13,176 bases of DNA from JALYUA01 sp040004225 (GTDB taxonomy: Bacteria > Acidobacteriota > Thermoanaerobaculia > UBA5066 > Gp7-AA6): assembly GCA_040004225.1 (NCBI GenBank), contig JBDUBI010000114.1, positions 1 to 13,176 of the forward strand, in the 5' to 3' direction. Below the pieces are notes generated by a model. The model was not told the DNA's origin, did not search any database, and saw only the letters and a program-made list of their open reading frames with translations. A program made the position numbers and the translations under genes. Below, piece after piece: positions 6,213 through 13,176 of the stretch (position 1 is the stretch's first letter; each line of letters opens with the position of its first letter).

Positions 6213-7658
6213 CTACGACGCGGGTTCGGCGTCGTTGGGAATCTCCACGGCGGGAATCAGGGACGCTTCGTGCTCGCGCAGGTACGCCTGGGCCTTCATC
6301 ATCCGCTGCGTGCGCAGGAGGACGCGCGTCAGGTACGGGATCTGCGCGGGCCGGACCTGCCGCATCCACCCGATCCAGGTCTTCTCTCCGCTCGTATTCA
6401 GGATCGACCGGCGCCAGGTCTCCGCGTAGAGCTCGAAAAAGCGCCTCGCCCCGAGGCGCGGCTCCCACAGGACGTGGTGCATGTCGTACTTGTACCAGGG
6501 CTGACCCGCCAGGATCGGCGCGAGCTTCTGAAAGAGCTCCGTGCCGGGCAGGGGCGTCAGGATGGTGTAGCCGGCACGCTGGAATCCGTGCTTCGCAACG
6601 AACTCCCAGAGCTCGTGAAACTGCTCTTCGTGCCAGTCCGGGTCGACGAGAAAATTTCCGGTGACGCCGTAGCCCATGGAGCGCGAGAGGCGCGCCGCTT
6701 CGACGCTCGAAGAGACTCGGGCATCCTTCACGACGTTTGCCAGGCCCTCGTCCGACGCGGATTCGAGGCCGAAAAAGATGTCGAAGTCCTTCGCGAGCGG
6801 CCGCCACGCTTCGAGCAGCTCCGGGTTCCGGCAGACGAGATCCGTCCGCGTCTGGACGAGCAGCCATCGTTTGAACACGCCGCGTTTCTTCAGCGCCTGC
6901 GCCAGCTCGAGGCTTCGGGCGGGGTGGTTCCAGAAGAGATCATCCGCGATGAAGACGGCGTCGCCGACAGAGGCGAGGTCGTCGACGACCGCTCCGATCG
7001 ACCTCTCGCGGAAGGAGCGGTCGTAGAGCTGCCAGACCGAGCAGAAATTGCAGCGAAAGGGACAGCCCCGGGCCGTTTCGACGAGCCACACCGGCTTGAA
7101 CAGGAGGCAGTGATATCCGTTGCGATGCCGCTCGACCAGGTCTCGGGCCGGCACGGGAACGCGGTCGAGGCCGGTGCGGTTGGAAAGCGGCGCCGTCGAG
7201 ATCCATCCATCGGGCGTGGCCAGCCGCAGCGCCGGAACGGTCTCGGGCGAGACACCCGCGGCCAGAGCGTCGGCGAGCGCGGGCAGCACCTCTTCGCCGT
7301 CGTCCACACAAATCGCGTCGATGTCGTCCGTCTCGAGAGGGCCGGAGTAGGCGGCCGCCGCGTGACCCCCGACCACGATGAACGCGTGAGGTGAGACGCG
7401 CCGGACCTCCCGCGCGGTCGCCAGCACGCGGTCGAACTCGAGCGCGTGCATCGCGGAAATTCCGACCACCGCGGGCCGGGTGCGGCGCAGCGACGACGCG
7501 AGGCTGCCGCGAAACCGAAGGTCCAGGATCGCCGGGGCGTGGCCGCGCGCCCGAAGAGCCGAAGCGACGTACTCGAGGCCCAGAGGTTCGACGCGGAAGA
7601 ACGGACCGAGCCCGAATCGTTCGTTGCCTGGATCGGGACGAAGGAGCAGGACATTCAT
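6213..7658 (-). CDS. B12-binding domain radical SAM protein
   Basis: A 481-residue class B-type radical SAM enzyme. Residues about 1-140 form the cobalamin-binding Rossmann domain: MNVLLLRPDP, VEPLGLEYVASALRARGH, VVGISAMHALEFDRVL, FIVVGGHAAA (about 93-102) and DDGEEVLPAL. The radical SAM core starts at VETARGCPFRCNFCSVW, whose C199, C203 and C206 hold the 4Fe-4S cluster, and continues with FIADDLFWNHPARSLELAQ and FFGLESASDEGLANV. A C-terminal domain of about 110 residues includes LTPLPGTELFQ and a helical, Arg-rich end. Relatives include methylases and lipid-modifying enzymes such as HpnR/HpnJ and BchE-like proteins. The start sequence 'PGNERFGLGPFFRVEPLGLEYV' is close to that group, but I cannot fix the substrate. 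ATG at 7658 has no clear ribosome site. It is divergent from the acyltransferase over 37 bases and leads the SRPBCC and SnoaL-like genes. Confidence 0.88.
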   Translation of the reverse strand: MNVLLLRPDPGNERFGLGPFFRVEPLGLEYVASALRARGHAPAILDLRFRGSLASSLRRTRPAVVGISAMHALEFDRVLATAREVRRVSPHAFIVVGGHAAAAYSGPLETDDIDAICVDDGEEVLPALADALAAGVSPETVPALRLATPDGWISTAPLSNRTGLDRVPVPARDLVERHRNGYHCLLFKPVWLVETARGCPFRCNFCSVWQLYDRSFRERSIGAVVDDLASVGDAVFIADDLFWNHPARSLELAQALKKRGVFKRWLLVQTRTDLVCRNPELLEAWRPLAKDFDIFFGLESASDEGLANVVKDARVSSSVEAARLSRSMGYGVTGNFLVDPDWHEEQFHELWEFVAKHGFQRAGYTILTPLPGTELFQKLAPILAGQPWYKYDMHHVLWEPRLGARRFFELYAETWRRSILNTSGEKTWIGWMRQVRPAQIPYLTRVLLRTQRMMKAQAYLREHEASLIPAVEIPNDAEPAS

Positions 7659-7695
7659 CGTGTGTGCTGACTTCGAATTGTATAGTCGTTGGACG
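7659..7695. promoter_or_regulatory. Very short divergent promoter region between radical SAM and acyltransferase genes
   Basis: Only 37 bases separate the two start codons. An AT-rich core here contains TATAGT on the plus strand (7681-7686) and overlapping TATACAAT on the minus strand (7677-7684), both -10-like. If either is used, the transcript would have a leader of about 10-20 bases, and the -35 elements would lie inside the opposite gene. No -35 was identified. Confidence 0.35.
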
Positions 7696-8661
7696 ATGCG
7701 AAACAGGGGCGCGGAGGCGCCCGGCCCCGCGAGCGCCCCGCGCGCCCGAAAAAAATGGGTCAGCCACGGCCTCTCGAACGCCGTCGTCTACGGGGGCCTG
7801 CACTACGGCGCGCGCTGGCTCCCGATGGCTGTCTTGAACACGATCAATCTCGTCGGCAATTCCCTCGCGATTCTTTTTCTCCGTGAAACGCAGGCCGGGA
7901 TCCAGGACAACTTCGTGCGGGCGCTCGGCGTGCCTCCGCGGGAGGCCGCGCGGCTGGCCCGCCAGCTTTTTTTCGAGTACGGCCGTGCCACGATCGACGT
8001 CTGGAAGATGCGCAGCGAGGCGTTCGTGCCGCGGATCACCACCCTCGAAACGGACGCGGCGGTCCTCGCTCGCAGCCGGGCGGGCGGGCGGGGGTTTCTG
8101 CTCGTCACCGGCCACGTCGGGAACTGGGAAATGGGGGCGGTCACTCTCCGCGCCCACCGGTTGACCCCCGCGGTGGTCGGGCAGCCTGAGCTCGACCCCG
8201 ACGTGCAGGCGATGCGGCTCCAGCTGCGCACGCGCCTGGGGGTCGAGTCGATCGACATCGGCTCGTCCATGGCGACGGCCTTCAAGGTCCGCGCCGCCAT
8301 CGACCGGGGGCGGGCCGTGGCACTCCTCGTGGACCGGGCGTACCCGGAAGACCAGGTGATCGTCCCCTTCTTCGGGCACCCGACGCCGTTTCTGCGCTCC
8401 CCCGCGCTCCTGGCCCGGTTCTGCGGATGCGACGTTCTGCCCGGATTTTTCCTGCGCGGGCGGGACGGGTCTTACGCAAACGTGTGGGGACAGCCGCTCG
8501 CGCCCGACCTCGCGCTGTCGCCCGAAGAGGATGCCGTGCGGATCATGACGCGCGTCGCCGCGGACCTGGAAAGCGTCGTTCGCCGGCATCCGACCCAGTG
8601 GTTCAACTTCTACCGCTTCTGGGGCGCGCCCCCCGCTCGAGAGGCTGATTCGCAGACTTAA
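7696..8661 (+). CDS. LpxL/HtrB-family lipid acyltransferase
   Basis: A 321-residue membrane-associated acyltransferase of the lysophospholipid/Kdo2-lipid A acyltransferase family, which moves an acyl chain onto a lipid at the inner membrane. The central motif is LLVTGHVGNWEMGAVTL, with H140 and E145 forming the HX4(D/E) catalytic pair. IDRGRAVALLVDRAYPEDQVIVPFFGHPTPFLRSPALLARF (about 202-242) is the second conserved block, and HPTQWFNFYRFW (298-309) the terminal one. The N-terminus has a basic stretch, then SHGLSNAVVYGGLHYGARWLP and a hydrophobic part (about 43-62) that probably contacts the membrane. The length fits the family. ATG 7696 has a GGA just before it. The acceptor may be lipid A or another envelope lipid; with no other lipid A genes visible the choice is open. 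Confidence 0.9.
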   Translation: MRNRGAEAPGPASAPRARKKWVSHGLSNAVVYGGLHYGARWLPMAVLNTINLVGNSLAILFLRETQAGIQDNFVRALGVPPREAARLARQLFFEYGRATIDVWKMRSEAFVPRITTLETDAAVLARSRAGGRGFLLVTGHVGNWEMGAVTLRAHRLTPAVVGQPELDPDVQAMRLQLRTRLGVESIDIGSSMATAFKVRAAIDRGRAVALLVDRAYPEDQVIVPFFGHPTPFLRSPALLARFCGCDVLPGFFLRGRDGSYANVWGQPLAPDLALSPEEDAVRIMTRVAADLESVVRRHPTQWFNFYRFWGAPPAREADSQT

Positions 8662-8746
8662 TTGTCTCGGGCGTGCGAAAGAAAGACACGGCGGCCTTCG
8701 AGTGCCCCCAGGCGGGAGCACGAAAGCCGGGGAATCCATCGGTGGC

Positions 8747-8810
8747 GGGTCTGTCCCCTCCGGGAAGGGGGCAGACCCTTCGCAGCGACCGGGTCTGCGT
8801 GGAGCGCTCC
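8747..8810. repeat. REP-like palindrome in convergent intergenic region, possible bidirectional terminator
   Basis: GGGTCTGTCCCC (8747-8758) pairs with GGGGGCAGACCC (8767-8778) over 12 positions with one G-T wobble and an 8-base loop. The same CAGACCC arm can pair with a third copy, GGGTCTGC (8791-8798, 8 perfect pairs), so two exclusive hairpins are possible. A perfect 10-base palindrome, GGAGCGCTCC, follows (8801-8810). The element lies between the 3' ends of the acyltransferase (plus) and the methyltransferase (minus), where a two-way terminator is expected. The GGGTCTGTCCCC motif also resembles dispersed REP-type elements. No T-run is present. Confidence 0.6.
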
Positions 8811-8841
8811 CGGAAGGACGGCGCAGGGCCGCCCGCCGAAG

Positions 8842-9987
8842 TCACGCGACGCCGAGCTTCTCCGAAGCCATGTCTGTCCCTTTGACCCGCGCGGTGATCT
8901 TCTCGAAGGCGATGTCCCGGGCCACGTCCGGTGAGCCGTGTTTGGGTTTGACATCGATGCTGAAAGGCGAAAAACCACAGTCGTCGGTGGAGCCCAGACG
9001 TTTCACGGGGATGTGTCTGGCGGCGGTCACGAGGTCGTCGCGGACCTGTTCCGGCGTTTCGACAGCGGGGTTGAGGGGGTCGATCACGCCGATGAAGCAG
9101 ACCTGCGGCACGCCGTTGGCGTCCTCGCGGCTGTGCTTTCCGCACAGCTCGTAAACGCGCTCCTTTTCCTTCTCGCTGGCCAGCTGAATGAGGAAATATC
9201 CCGCGTTCATCTTGAACATGCTCGGGAGCATCTCGGCGTAGTCGACGTCGGCGCTGTGGGTCGAGTCGCAGTCGCCGCCCGGGCACGTATGGATCCCGAT
9301 GTTTCTGCGCTCCTCCGCCGTGAACCGGTCGATCACCCGATTGTTCAGCTCGATGAACTGCTGAAGCATTCCGCGGCCCGTCCACGGGTTGCCCGGATCG
9401 TTTCTGCAGGCGAGTCTTCCTTCGGTGAAGTCGATCGAGACCCGGCTGGCACCTGCGGCGAAACATTGCCGGATGTCCTTTTCACATTCGTTGCAGAGGT
9501 CGTCCAGAAACTGCTCCCGGGAGTACCCTTCGACCTTGCCGTCCAGCGGATAGAGCAGGGAGAGCATCGAAGGGGCGATCACAGCCTGCTTCACGGGCTT
9601 CGTGGCCATCTTGACCGCTTCCTTCACATACTCCGACGCGAAGGTCTTGTAACGGAACGGCCCGCCCGTCAGGCGAGGAAGCTGCCGGTGGTGCCCGTCG
9701 GCGAACACGGCGAAGTACTGGCCATCGGCGGCCAGATTCGCCGCCAGGCCGGTTCCCCCCAGCGTGTCCGTGAGCGGATACGTGGCGAAGCTCGAGGCGC
9801 GCTGCTCCCCGTCAGACACAATCGGAGAACCCGTCGCTTCCATCCGCGCGATCGAATCGCGGCAGGCGGCGTCCTGGAGACGGGTCAGTTCCTCGTGAGC
9901 GATTTTCCCGGCATCGTAATCTGCCAGCGCCGCCTGGAGTCTGGCGGGGCGCGGAAGGGATCCTACGTTCTCAGTCAAAATCGGCAT
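8842..9987 (-). CDS. MetE C-terminal-like (cobalamin-independent methionine synthase family) zinc methyltransferase
   Basis: A 381-residue single-barrel protein related to the C-terminal half of MetE and to YxjG/YxjH and epoxyalkane:CoM transferase-like proteins. It starts at MPILTENVGSLPRPARLQAAL, and IVSDGEQRAS (about 56-65) is the conserved early loop. The zinc site is suggested by GIHTC (H233, C235) and DDCGFSPF (C337). At the place where MetE carries its glutamate ligand, the sequence reads FLIQLAS (Q268), a substitution worth noting. The end, SIDVKPKHGSP..ARDIAFEKI, matches this subfamily. It probably transfers a methyl or similar group to or from a thiol; methionine formation is not proven because the folate-binding N-terminal half of MetE is absent. 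ATG 9987 has GAGGAG 7 bases upstream, which outweighs longer in-frame starts up to 10107. It follows the SPASM gene by 55 bases. Confidence 0.85.
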   Translation of the reverse strand: MPILTENVGSLPRPARLQAALADYDAGKIAHEELTRLQDAACRDSIARMEATGSPIVSDGEQRASSFATYPLTDTLGGTGLAANLAADGQYFAVFADGHHRQLPRLTGGPFRYKTFASEYVKEAVKMATKPVKQAVIAPSMLSLLYPLDGKVEGYSREQFLDDLCNECEKDIRQCFAAGASRVSIDFTEGRLACRNDPGNPWTGRGMLQQFIELNNRVIDRFTAEERRNIGIHTCPGGDCDSTHSADVDYAEMLPSMFKMNAGYFLIQLASEKEKERVYELCGKHSREDANGVPQVCFIGVIDPLNPAVETPEQVRDDLVTAARHIPVKRLGSTDDCGFSPFSIDVKPKHGSPDVARDIAFEKITARVKGTDMASEKLGVA

Positions 9988-10042
9988 TTCCGGTCTCCTC
10001 AGTGTCGAGTTTTTCCGCAAAGCGAGCCCGGGCAATCGGGCA

Positions 10043-11365
10043 TCACGTCCGACCGTCCCACGCAGCCGGCTGCCGGCTGCCTGGCACGTCCCCGACTCTC
10101 GCCTCAACCCTCTCGGGCCGCTCCCACTTGCCGTACACGAAGTTGCCGCAGCAACGGTTGCAGATGGGGAGCGGCTCTCTGGCCAGCTTCTCGCGGAATC
10201 GGGTCGCCTTCTCCCCCGTCCAGATCTCGGAAAAGCCCTGGCTTCGCACGTTCCCGATCACATAGTCGGGAAAATCGCCGCAGAAGGTGACGTCGCCGTC
10301 GGGTTCGACCTGCGCGAAGTACCAGGCGACGGGGCAGAGGTTGTGTCCGAAGGTCTGCTGAAAATCCGAGAAGTACTCCGGCACCTTTTCCGCCGGAACG
10401 TCGGGAACGAAGGACGTCCACGGCTTCCCCTGCGCCGAGTCGAGAAACCGGCGCCGCTTCAATCCCTTGAGGAGTTTGACGAGGTCGGTCATCTGCCGCG
10501 TCTTCGAGCCGTTCATGGCCTTTGTCGCGTCGAACTCGAATCCCTTCCACGAATCGCCCGCGACCCCGAAGGTTTCGCGCATCACGGCCTCGTACTCGCT
10601 GCCGGTCTCCTTCGGCACGAACCAGCGCAGGCCGACGTTAATCGTGTCCAGGGGAAGCTCGCGCAGCGCCGCGACGGCTTCTGAAATGTCGCCGATGTTC
10701 AGCTCGGTGACCGGAAGGATCGCGATCTGCATCGGCATGGGCCGGCGCAGCTCTTTTCTGATGCGCGCGATCGCTTTAACGCCGTCGGCGACTTTCTGGT
10801 ACGCGTCGGATTTTCCACGGATCCGGTTATGCACGTCCTCGGGGCCGTCGATCGAAACGGCGATCGAATCGATGCCCGCTTCGACGAGCTCGCGGGCGTA
10901 GTGCTCGAGCTTGCCCCCGTTGGTGATGATCGTGCACGTCAGGCCGCGCTTCTTGATCTCGCGGACGAGAGGGAGGATGTCCGGATAGAGGAGCGGCTCT
11001 CCCCCGAAGAGGCTGATGATCGGCGAGAACGGGGCGATCTCATCGAGCAGCCGGACGTAATCGGGCAGTGCCATCTGCCGGTTCAATCCGATCAGCTCCC
11101 GGATGCGCGCGGCTTCGGTCTGCCCGTCCGTCGCTGACGCCGAGAACCCGTCGCTGCGGTAGATCCCCGTATCGCCCCACTGCCCGCACATCTTGCAGCG
11201 CAGGTTGCAGAGGTTCGTGACGCGGAGCTGCACGAAAGTCGGCATCGGAAGATTCGCCGCGGTCGGCGCCTTGAGGTGCCCCATGACCTCGCGGCGGCCG
11301 CGGCTCATCCGCCCGAGGTGCTTCCGCGCAAAGCCTGCGAGCTGGAGGCCGCGCTTGTAGCTCAT
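10043..11365 (-). CDS. Radical SAM protein with C-terminal SPASM-like domain
   Basis: A 440-residue radical SAM enzyme of the MoaA/PqqE/NifB group. LRVTNLCNLRCKMCGQW carries the SAM-cluster cysteines C53, C57 and C60. SLFGGEPLLYPDI (GGEP at 121-124) binds the SAM amino group, followed by CTIITNGG and SIDGPEDVHNRIRG. Additional cysteines at C344, C362, C402, C405 and C406 (CPVAWYFAQVEPDGDVTFCGD, then ICNRCCG) form a SPASM-type domain for extra Fe-S clusters, with the usual IGNVRSQGFSEIWTGEKATRFR between them. An insert of about 60 residues (270-335) is unusual for the simplest members. SPASM proteins often modify peptides or proteins, but no substrate peptide is recognised. The start ATG overlaps the stop of the M64 peptidase gene by 4 bases (ATGA), so translation is probably coupled. 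The C-terminal tail (about 415-440) is unrelated to the domain. Confidence 0.9.
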   Translation of the reverse strand: MSYKRGLQLAGFARKHLGRMSRGRREVMGHLKAPTAANLPMPTFVQLRVTNLCNLRCKMCGQWGDTGIYRSDGFSASATDGQTEAARIRELIGLNRQMALPDYVRLLDEIAPFSPIISLFGGEPLLYPDILPLVREIKKRGLTCTIITNGGKLEHYARELVEAGIDSIAVSIDGPEDVHNRIRGKSDAYQKVADGVKAIARIRKELRRPMPMQIAILPVTELNIGDISEAVAALRELPLDTINVGLRWFVPKETGSEYEAVMRETFGVAGDSWKGFEFDATKAMNGSKTRQMTDLVKLLKGLKRRRFLDSAQGKPWTSFVPDVPAEKVPEYFSDFQQTFGHNLCPVAWYFAQVEPDGDVTFCGDFPDYVIGNVRSQGFSEIWTGEKATRFREKLAREPLPICNRCCGNFVYGKWERPERVEARVGDVPGSRQPAAWDGRT

Positions 11366-12858
11366 CGAGGAGAGCGCTGGGGGTTCGGCGATGGGCGGGC
11401 GACGGTCTGGTTCTCGGTCGATGCCCTGGCGCCCTGCGCCTCTCGACCCGCGCCTATCGCCTTCCCCACGTACAGCTCAATGATCCGCTCGATCGCACGG
11501 CGGCACGCCGCACAGAACGGCACGGCGTTTCGCGAGAACATGACGCAGTCGATCTGCGGGCGGTAGTAGCCTTTAGACTCGTAGAGCGAGCCCTCGAACG
11601 CGCCGACTTTCCCGGCGTTCCGGTCCGAGGAGAGCAGCCGGCTCTCGGCCGCCTTCTGCTCCTGAAAGAGGCGGTCCATTTCCTCCTCCGGGCGGTTCTC
11701 TTTGCGGATCTGCCGGCGGCGTTTCTGGATCTCGAGAGAGTACTTCTCGTACGCCTCCTTGCCCCAGGGAGTGGGAAGCGGCGTGCCGGGCGTGACCAGA
11801 TCCTTCCACTTGAAGTTGGAGGGGTCCTGCAACGCCGTCGCATTCGGCTCCCAGGGCTCGATCCGATCCGACGCGGGGGCATAGGCGACGTCGGACGTGT
11901 AGTACTCGTCGGCGAGCCCGGCAAAGTGGTGTCCGAACTCGTGCACGAAAACGTAAGGAGACCAGAGGCTGTCCGCCGCGACCGTCGAGTAGAGGTTGAA
12001 GATGCCGCCGCCGCCGTAGGTCTTCGAGTTGGTCAGGATCTCGACGTGATCGTAGGGGGCGAACGAGGCCGCCTCGCGGAACGCCCGGTTCTCGAACGTG
12101 AGCACGTAGCGCTCCGAGGAAAAGGCGTCGTACGTGGCCCCGATGGGCGAGCGCCGGTGGACGCCGGTCGACGGGCGGGAGATCCCGGATTCCTCGGCGG
12201 GAGGGCAGAGCCCCCAGACGTTGAAATCCGATCGACGCTCCTTGAAGGGCGAGACGGAGAACAGGATGTCCGTCAAACGGCGGGCGTCTTTTTCGAACTT
12301 GCCACGCTCGGCGGCGGTGTAGCCGTCCCCCAGAATCAGAAAATCGACTTTTTCGGAGGGCGGTCCGTACTTCTGGATTTCGAGGAGGGGTCCCGGCGAC
12401 GGCGGCCGAGACGTGTCGACGAACATGTCTTTCGGATCGACGGCCGTGGACCAGACGTCCTGGAACGCGTTCTTCGCGTCTCTCTTGCGGACCACGACCC
12501 GGACCGGCGCCCCGGGGGCGGGGAACCGAAGCGATTCGTGAAATGTGCGGAATCGCGCCTTCGCCTCGTCCGTTGTCTCCCACTCGCCGTAAATCGAGGC
12601 AAACCCCCGCGAATAGAGGACTCGGCGGCTCGCGGCGTCGCTGACCTCGAAAAAGTACTTGCCGGAATTGGTGTCGTCGATCGGACGCGCCGGGTTGCCG
12701 GGCCACTCGAGCGGCTCCAAGACCACGCGATCGAGGCTGAACCGCTCCTCCGTCGCGTTGCCGGTGTGGTGGTAGTCGACGCGCATCGTCCGGGGGGCGG
12801 CCGAGAGTGCCAGGGGGAGGGAAAGAGCGGCCACGGTCATGAGGATTCGGATTTTCAT
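11362..12858 (-). CDS. Secreted M64 family (IgA-peptidase-like) zinc metallopeptidase
   Basis: A 498-residue exported peptidase. MKIRILMTVAALSLPLALSA (1-20) is a signal peptide, cut near AAPR. An N-terminal beta domain with MRVDYHHTGN and FSLDRVVLEPLEWPG follows, the usual M64 N-domain. The catalytic part starts near KVDFLILGDGYTAAERGKF (170-188) and contains FVHEFGHHFAGLADEYY: H306, E307 and H310 form the HExxH zinc site and the LADE that follows is family-typical. QIDCVMFSRNAVPFCAACRRAIERI (435-459) is the conserved cysteine-bearing end. Some M64 members cleave immunoglobulin A, but in a free-living lineage the target is more likely another secreted protein. The start at 12858 is set by the signal peptide; the frame is open to 12987, but those extra codons are Arg-rich and not secretory. 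It is first in an apparent unit with the SPASM and MetE-like genes. Confidence 0.92.
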   Translation of the reverse strand: MKIRILMTVAALSLPLALSAAPRTMRVDYHHTGNATEERFSLDRVVLEPLEWPGNPARPIDDTNSGKYFFEVSDAASRRVLYSRGFASIYGEWETTDEAKARFRTFHESLRFPAPGAPVRVVVRKRDAKNAFQDVWSTAVDPKDMFVDTSRPPSPGPLLEIQKYGPPSEKVDFLILGDGYTAAERGKFEKDARRLTDILFSVSPFKERRSDFNVWGLCPPAEESGISRPSTGVHRRSPIGATYDAFSSERYVLTFENRAFREAASFAPYDHVEILTNSKTYGGGGIFNLYSTVAADSLWSPYVFVHEFGHHFAGLADEYYTSDVAYAPASDRIEPWEPNATALQDPSNFKWKDLVTPGTPLPTPWGKEAYEKYSLEIQKRRRQIRKENRPEEEMDRLFQEQKAAESRLLSSDRNAGKVGAFEGSLYESKGYYRPQIDCVMFSRNAVPFCAACRRAIERIIELYVGKAIGAGREAQGARASTENQTVARPSPNPQRSPR

Positions 12859-13024
12859 ACGGATCGCATATCCTACGCCCCTCGAGCAACCAGCCCGTGC
12901 AACGACTCCGCCGTCGATTCGCCTTCGCGTCCCGCTCTTTCGGAGCGCAGGGCCGATGTCCAGCCGCGAACCCGCTCCCTTTCCCACTCACGAGTTCCTA
13001 ACAATTTCCGCGGAGGACTGTTCC
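12859..13024. promoter_or_regulatory. Divergent intergenic region, presumed promoters of the M64 peptidase gene and cysK
   Basis: These 166 bases lie between divergent start codons. They contain the cysK ribosome site (GGAGG, 13012-13016, 8 bases before the ATG). The 20 bases before the ribosome site are the least GC-rich part and are the likeliest place for a cysK -10. I see no clear -35/-10 pair, no terminator-antiterminator and no T-box or SAM riboswitch fold in it. Confidence 0.35.
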
Positions 13025-13176
13025 ATGATGTACGACAGCATTCTCGGCACGATCGGCAACACCCCCGTCGTCCGCATCAACCGGCTGGCCCCGGCCGGGG
13101 TCACCATGTACGTGAAGATCGAAGCGTTCAACCCCCTCTCCTCCGTCAAGGACCGCCTCGCGATCGGCATCATCGA
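13025..13176 (+). CDS. cysK: Cysteine synthase (O-acetylserine sulfhydrylase), N-terminal part
   Basis: Only the first 50 codons lie in the window, open to the right edge. MMYDSILGTIGNTPVVRINR opens with the typical 'IGNTPVV' phosphate/substrate loop. YVKIEAFNPLSSVKDRLA carries the lysine that forms the Schiff base with pyridoxal phosphate (in SVKDR, residue 42). The enzyme makes cysteine from O-acetylserine and sulfide in the cytoplasm. Two adjacent ATGs exist (13025 and 13028); GGAGG at 13012-13016 suits the first (8-base spacer). The N-P-L-S-S-V-K variant replaces the more common NP.GSVKDR. A CysM-type enzyme cannot be excluded from this fragment. Its position next to a MetE-like gene is suggestive of sulfur metabolism but they are on different strands. 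Confidence 0.9.
   Translation, partial: MMYDSILGTIGNTPVVRINRLAPAGVTMYVKIEAFNPLSSVKDRLAIGII

Noticed and set aside
6213..7658. Firm assignment as hopanoid C-3 methylase HpnR
   Set aside because: The B12 and radical SAM domains fit, but no diagnostic residue can be checked by eye and no hopanoid gene is in the window.
6940..8739. A 599-codon open frame on the minus strand spanning the radical SAM and acyltransferase genes
   Set aside because: It is antisense to the acyltransferase and out of frame with the radical SAM gene; its product is Arg/Pro/Gly-rich with no domain. GC-rich codon bias creates such frames.
10026..10041. GCCCG/CGGGC hairpin after the SPASM gene as a terminator
   Set aside because: Only five pairs and no T-run; the next gene follows after 55 bases with a good ribosome site, so read-through is more likely.
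8938..10290. A 450-codon open frame on the plus strand
   Set aside because: It is antisense to the MetE-like gene, whose zinc-site motifs and ribosome site are clear.
1..13176. tRNA, rRNA, CRISPR array, insertion sequence or phage genes
   Set aside because: I looked for regularly spaced repeats, cloverleaf-like stretches and transposase or integrase motifs and found none that I could support.

Overview
The window is GC-rich and densely coded. The best lineage guess is an acidobacterium, possibly a Thermoanaerobaculia-like lineage. This rests on the gene at the left edge, which has the 'SWKEIA..L..SVR..KRWEKEE.LPVHRH' DNA-binding module fused to a membrane anchor, an architecture typical of Acidobacteriota. 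It is also supported by a secreted M64 peptidase, streptogramin-lyase-like propeller repeats and the high GC. No rRNA, tRNA or universal marker is present, so this stays an inference.

Layout, left to right. (1) 1-755, minus: a membrane-tethered one-component regulator, cut by the window edge. (2) 1056-1712, plus: a small secreted six-cysteine protein of unknown family, followed by a hairpin and the frameshifted remains of a Vgb-like propeller gene (1808-2047). (3) 2031-4916, minus: an apparent three-gene unit of a conserved hypothetical protein, a stand-alone LigD-type polymerase/primase and a LigC-type ATP-dependent DNA ligase. Polymerase and ligase overlap by 4 nt. This is a split version of bacterial end-joining machinery; no Ku gene is visible here. 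(4) 4917-5087: a gap with a GC-rich interspersed repeat ('LTPAL-P' type). (5) 5088-7658, minus: a B12-binding radical SAM enzyme, an SRPBCC-like protein and a secreted SnoaL/NTF2-like protein, with gaps of 40 and 32 nt. (6) 7696-8661, plus, divergent from the radical SAM gene over only 37 nt: an LpxL/HtrB-family lipid acyltransferase. (7) 8662-8841: a convergent gap with a REP-like palindrome that can fold in two ways. (8) 8842-12858, minus: a secreted M64 peptidase, a radical SAM/SPASM protein (4-nt overlap) and a MetE-C-terminal-like zinc methyltransferase (55-nt gap). (9) 13025 to the edge, plus: the start of cysteine synthase (cysK).

How the genes may work together. The hypothetical/Pol/LigC block suggests double-strand break repair. 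The acyltransferase next to the B12 radical SAM enzyme suggests envelope lipid modification, but only by adjacency. The M64, SPASM and MetE-like genes look co-transcribed, and their shared purpose is unknown. The MetE-like protein and cysK both belong to sulfur amino-acid chemistry but lie on opposite strands. The most interesting leads are the hypothetical gene leading the end-joining unit, the translationally coupled M64 peptidase and SPASM enzyme, and the two repeat elements.
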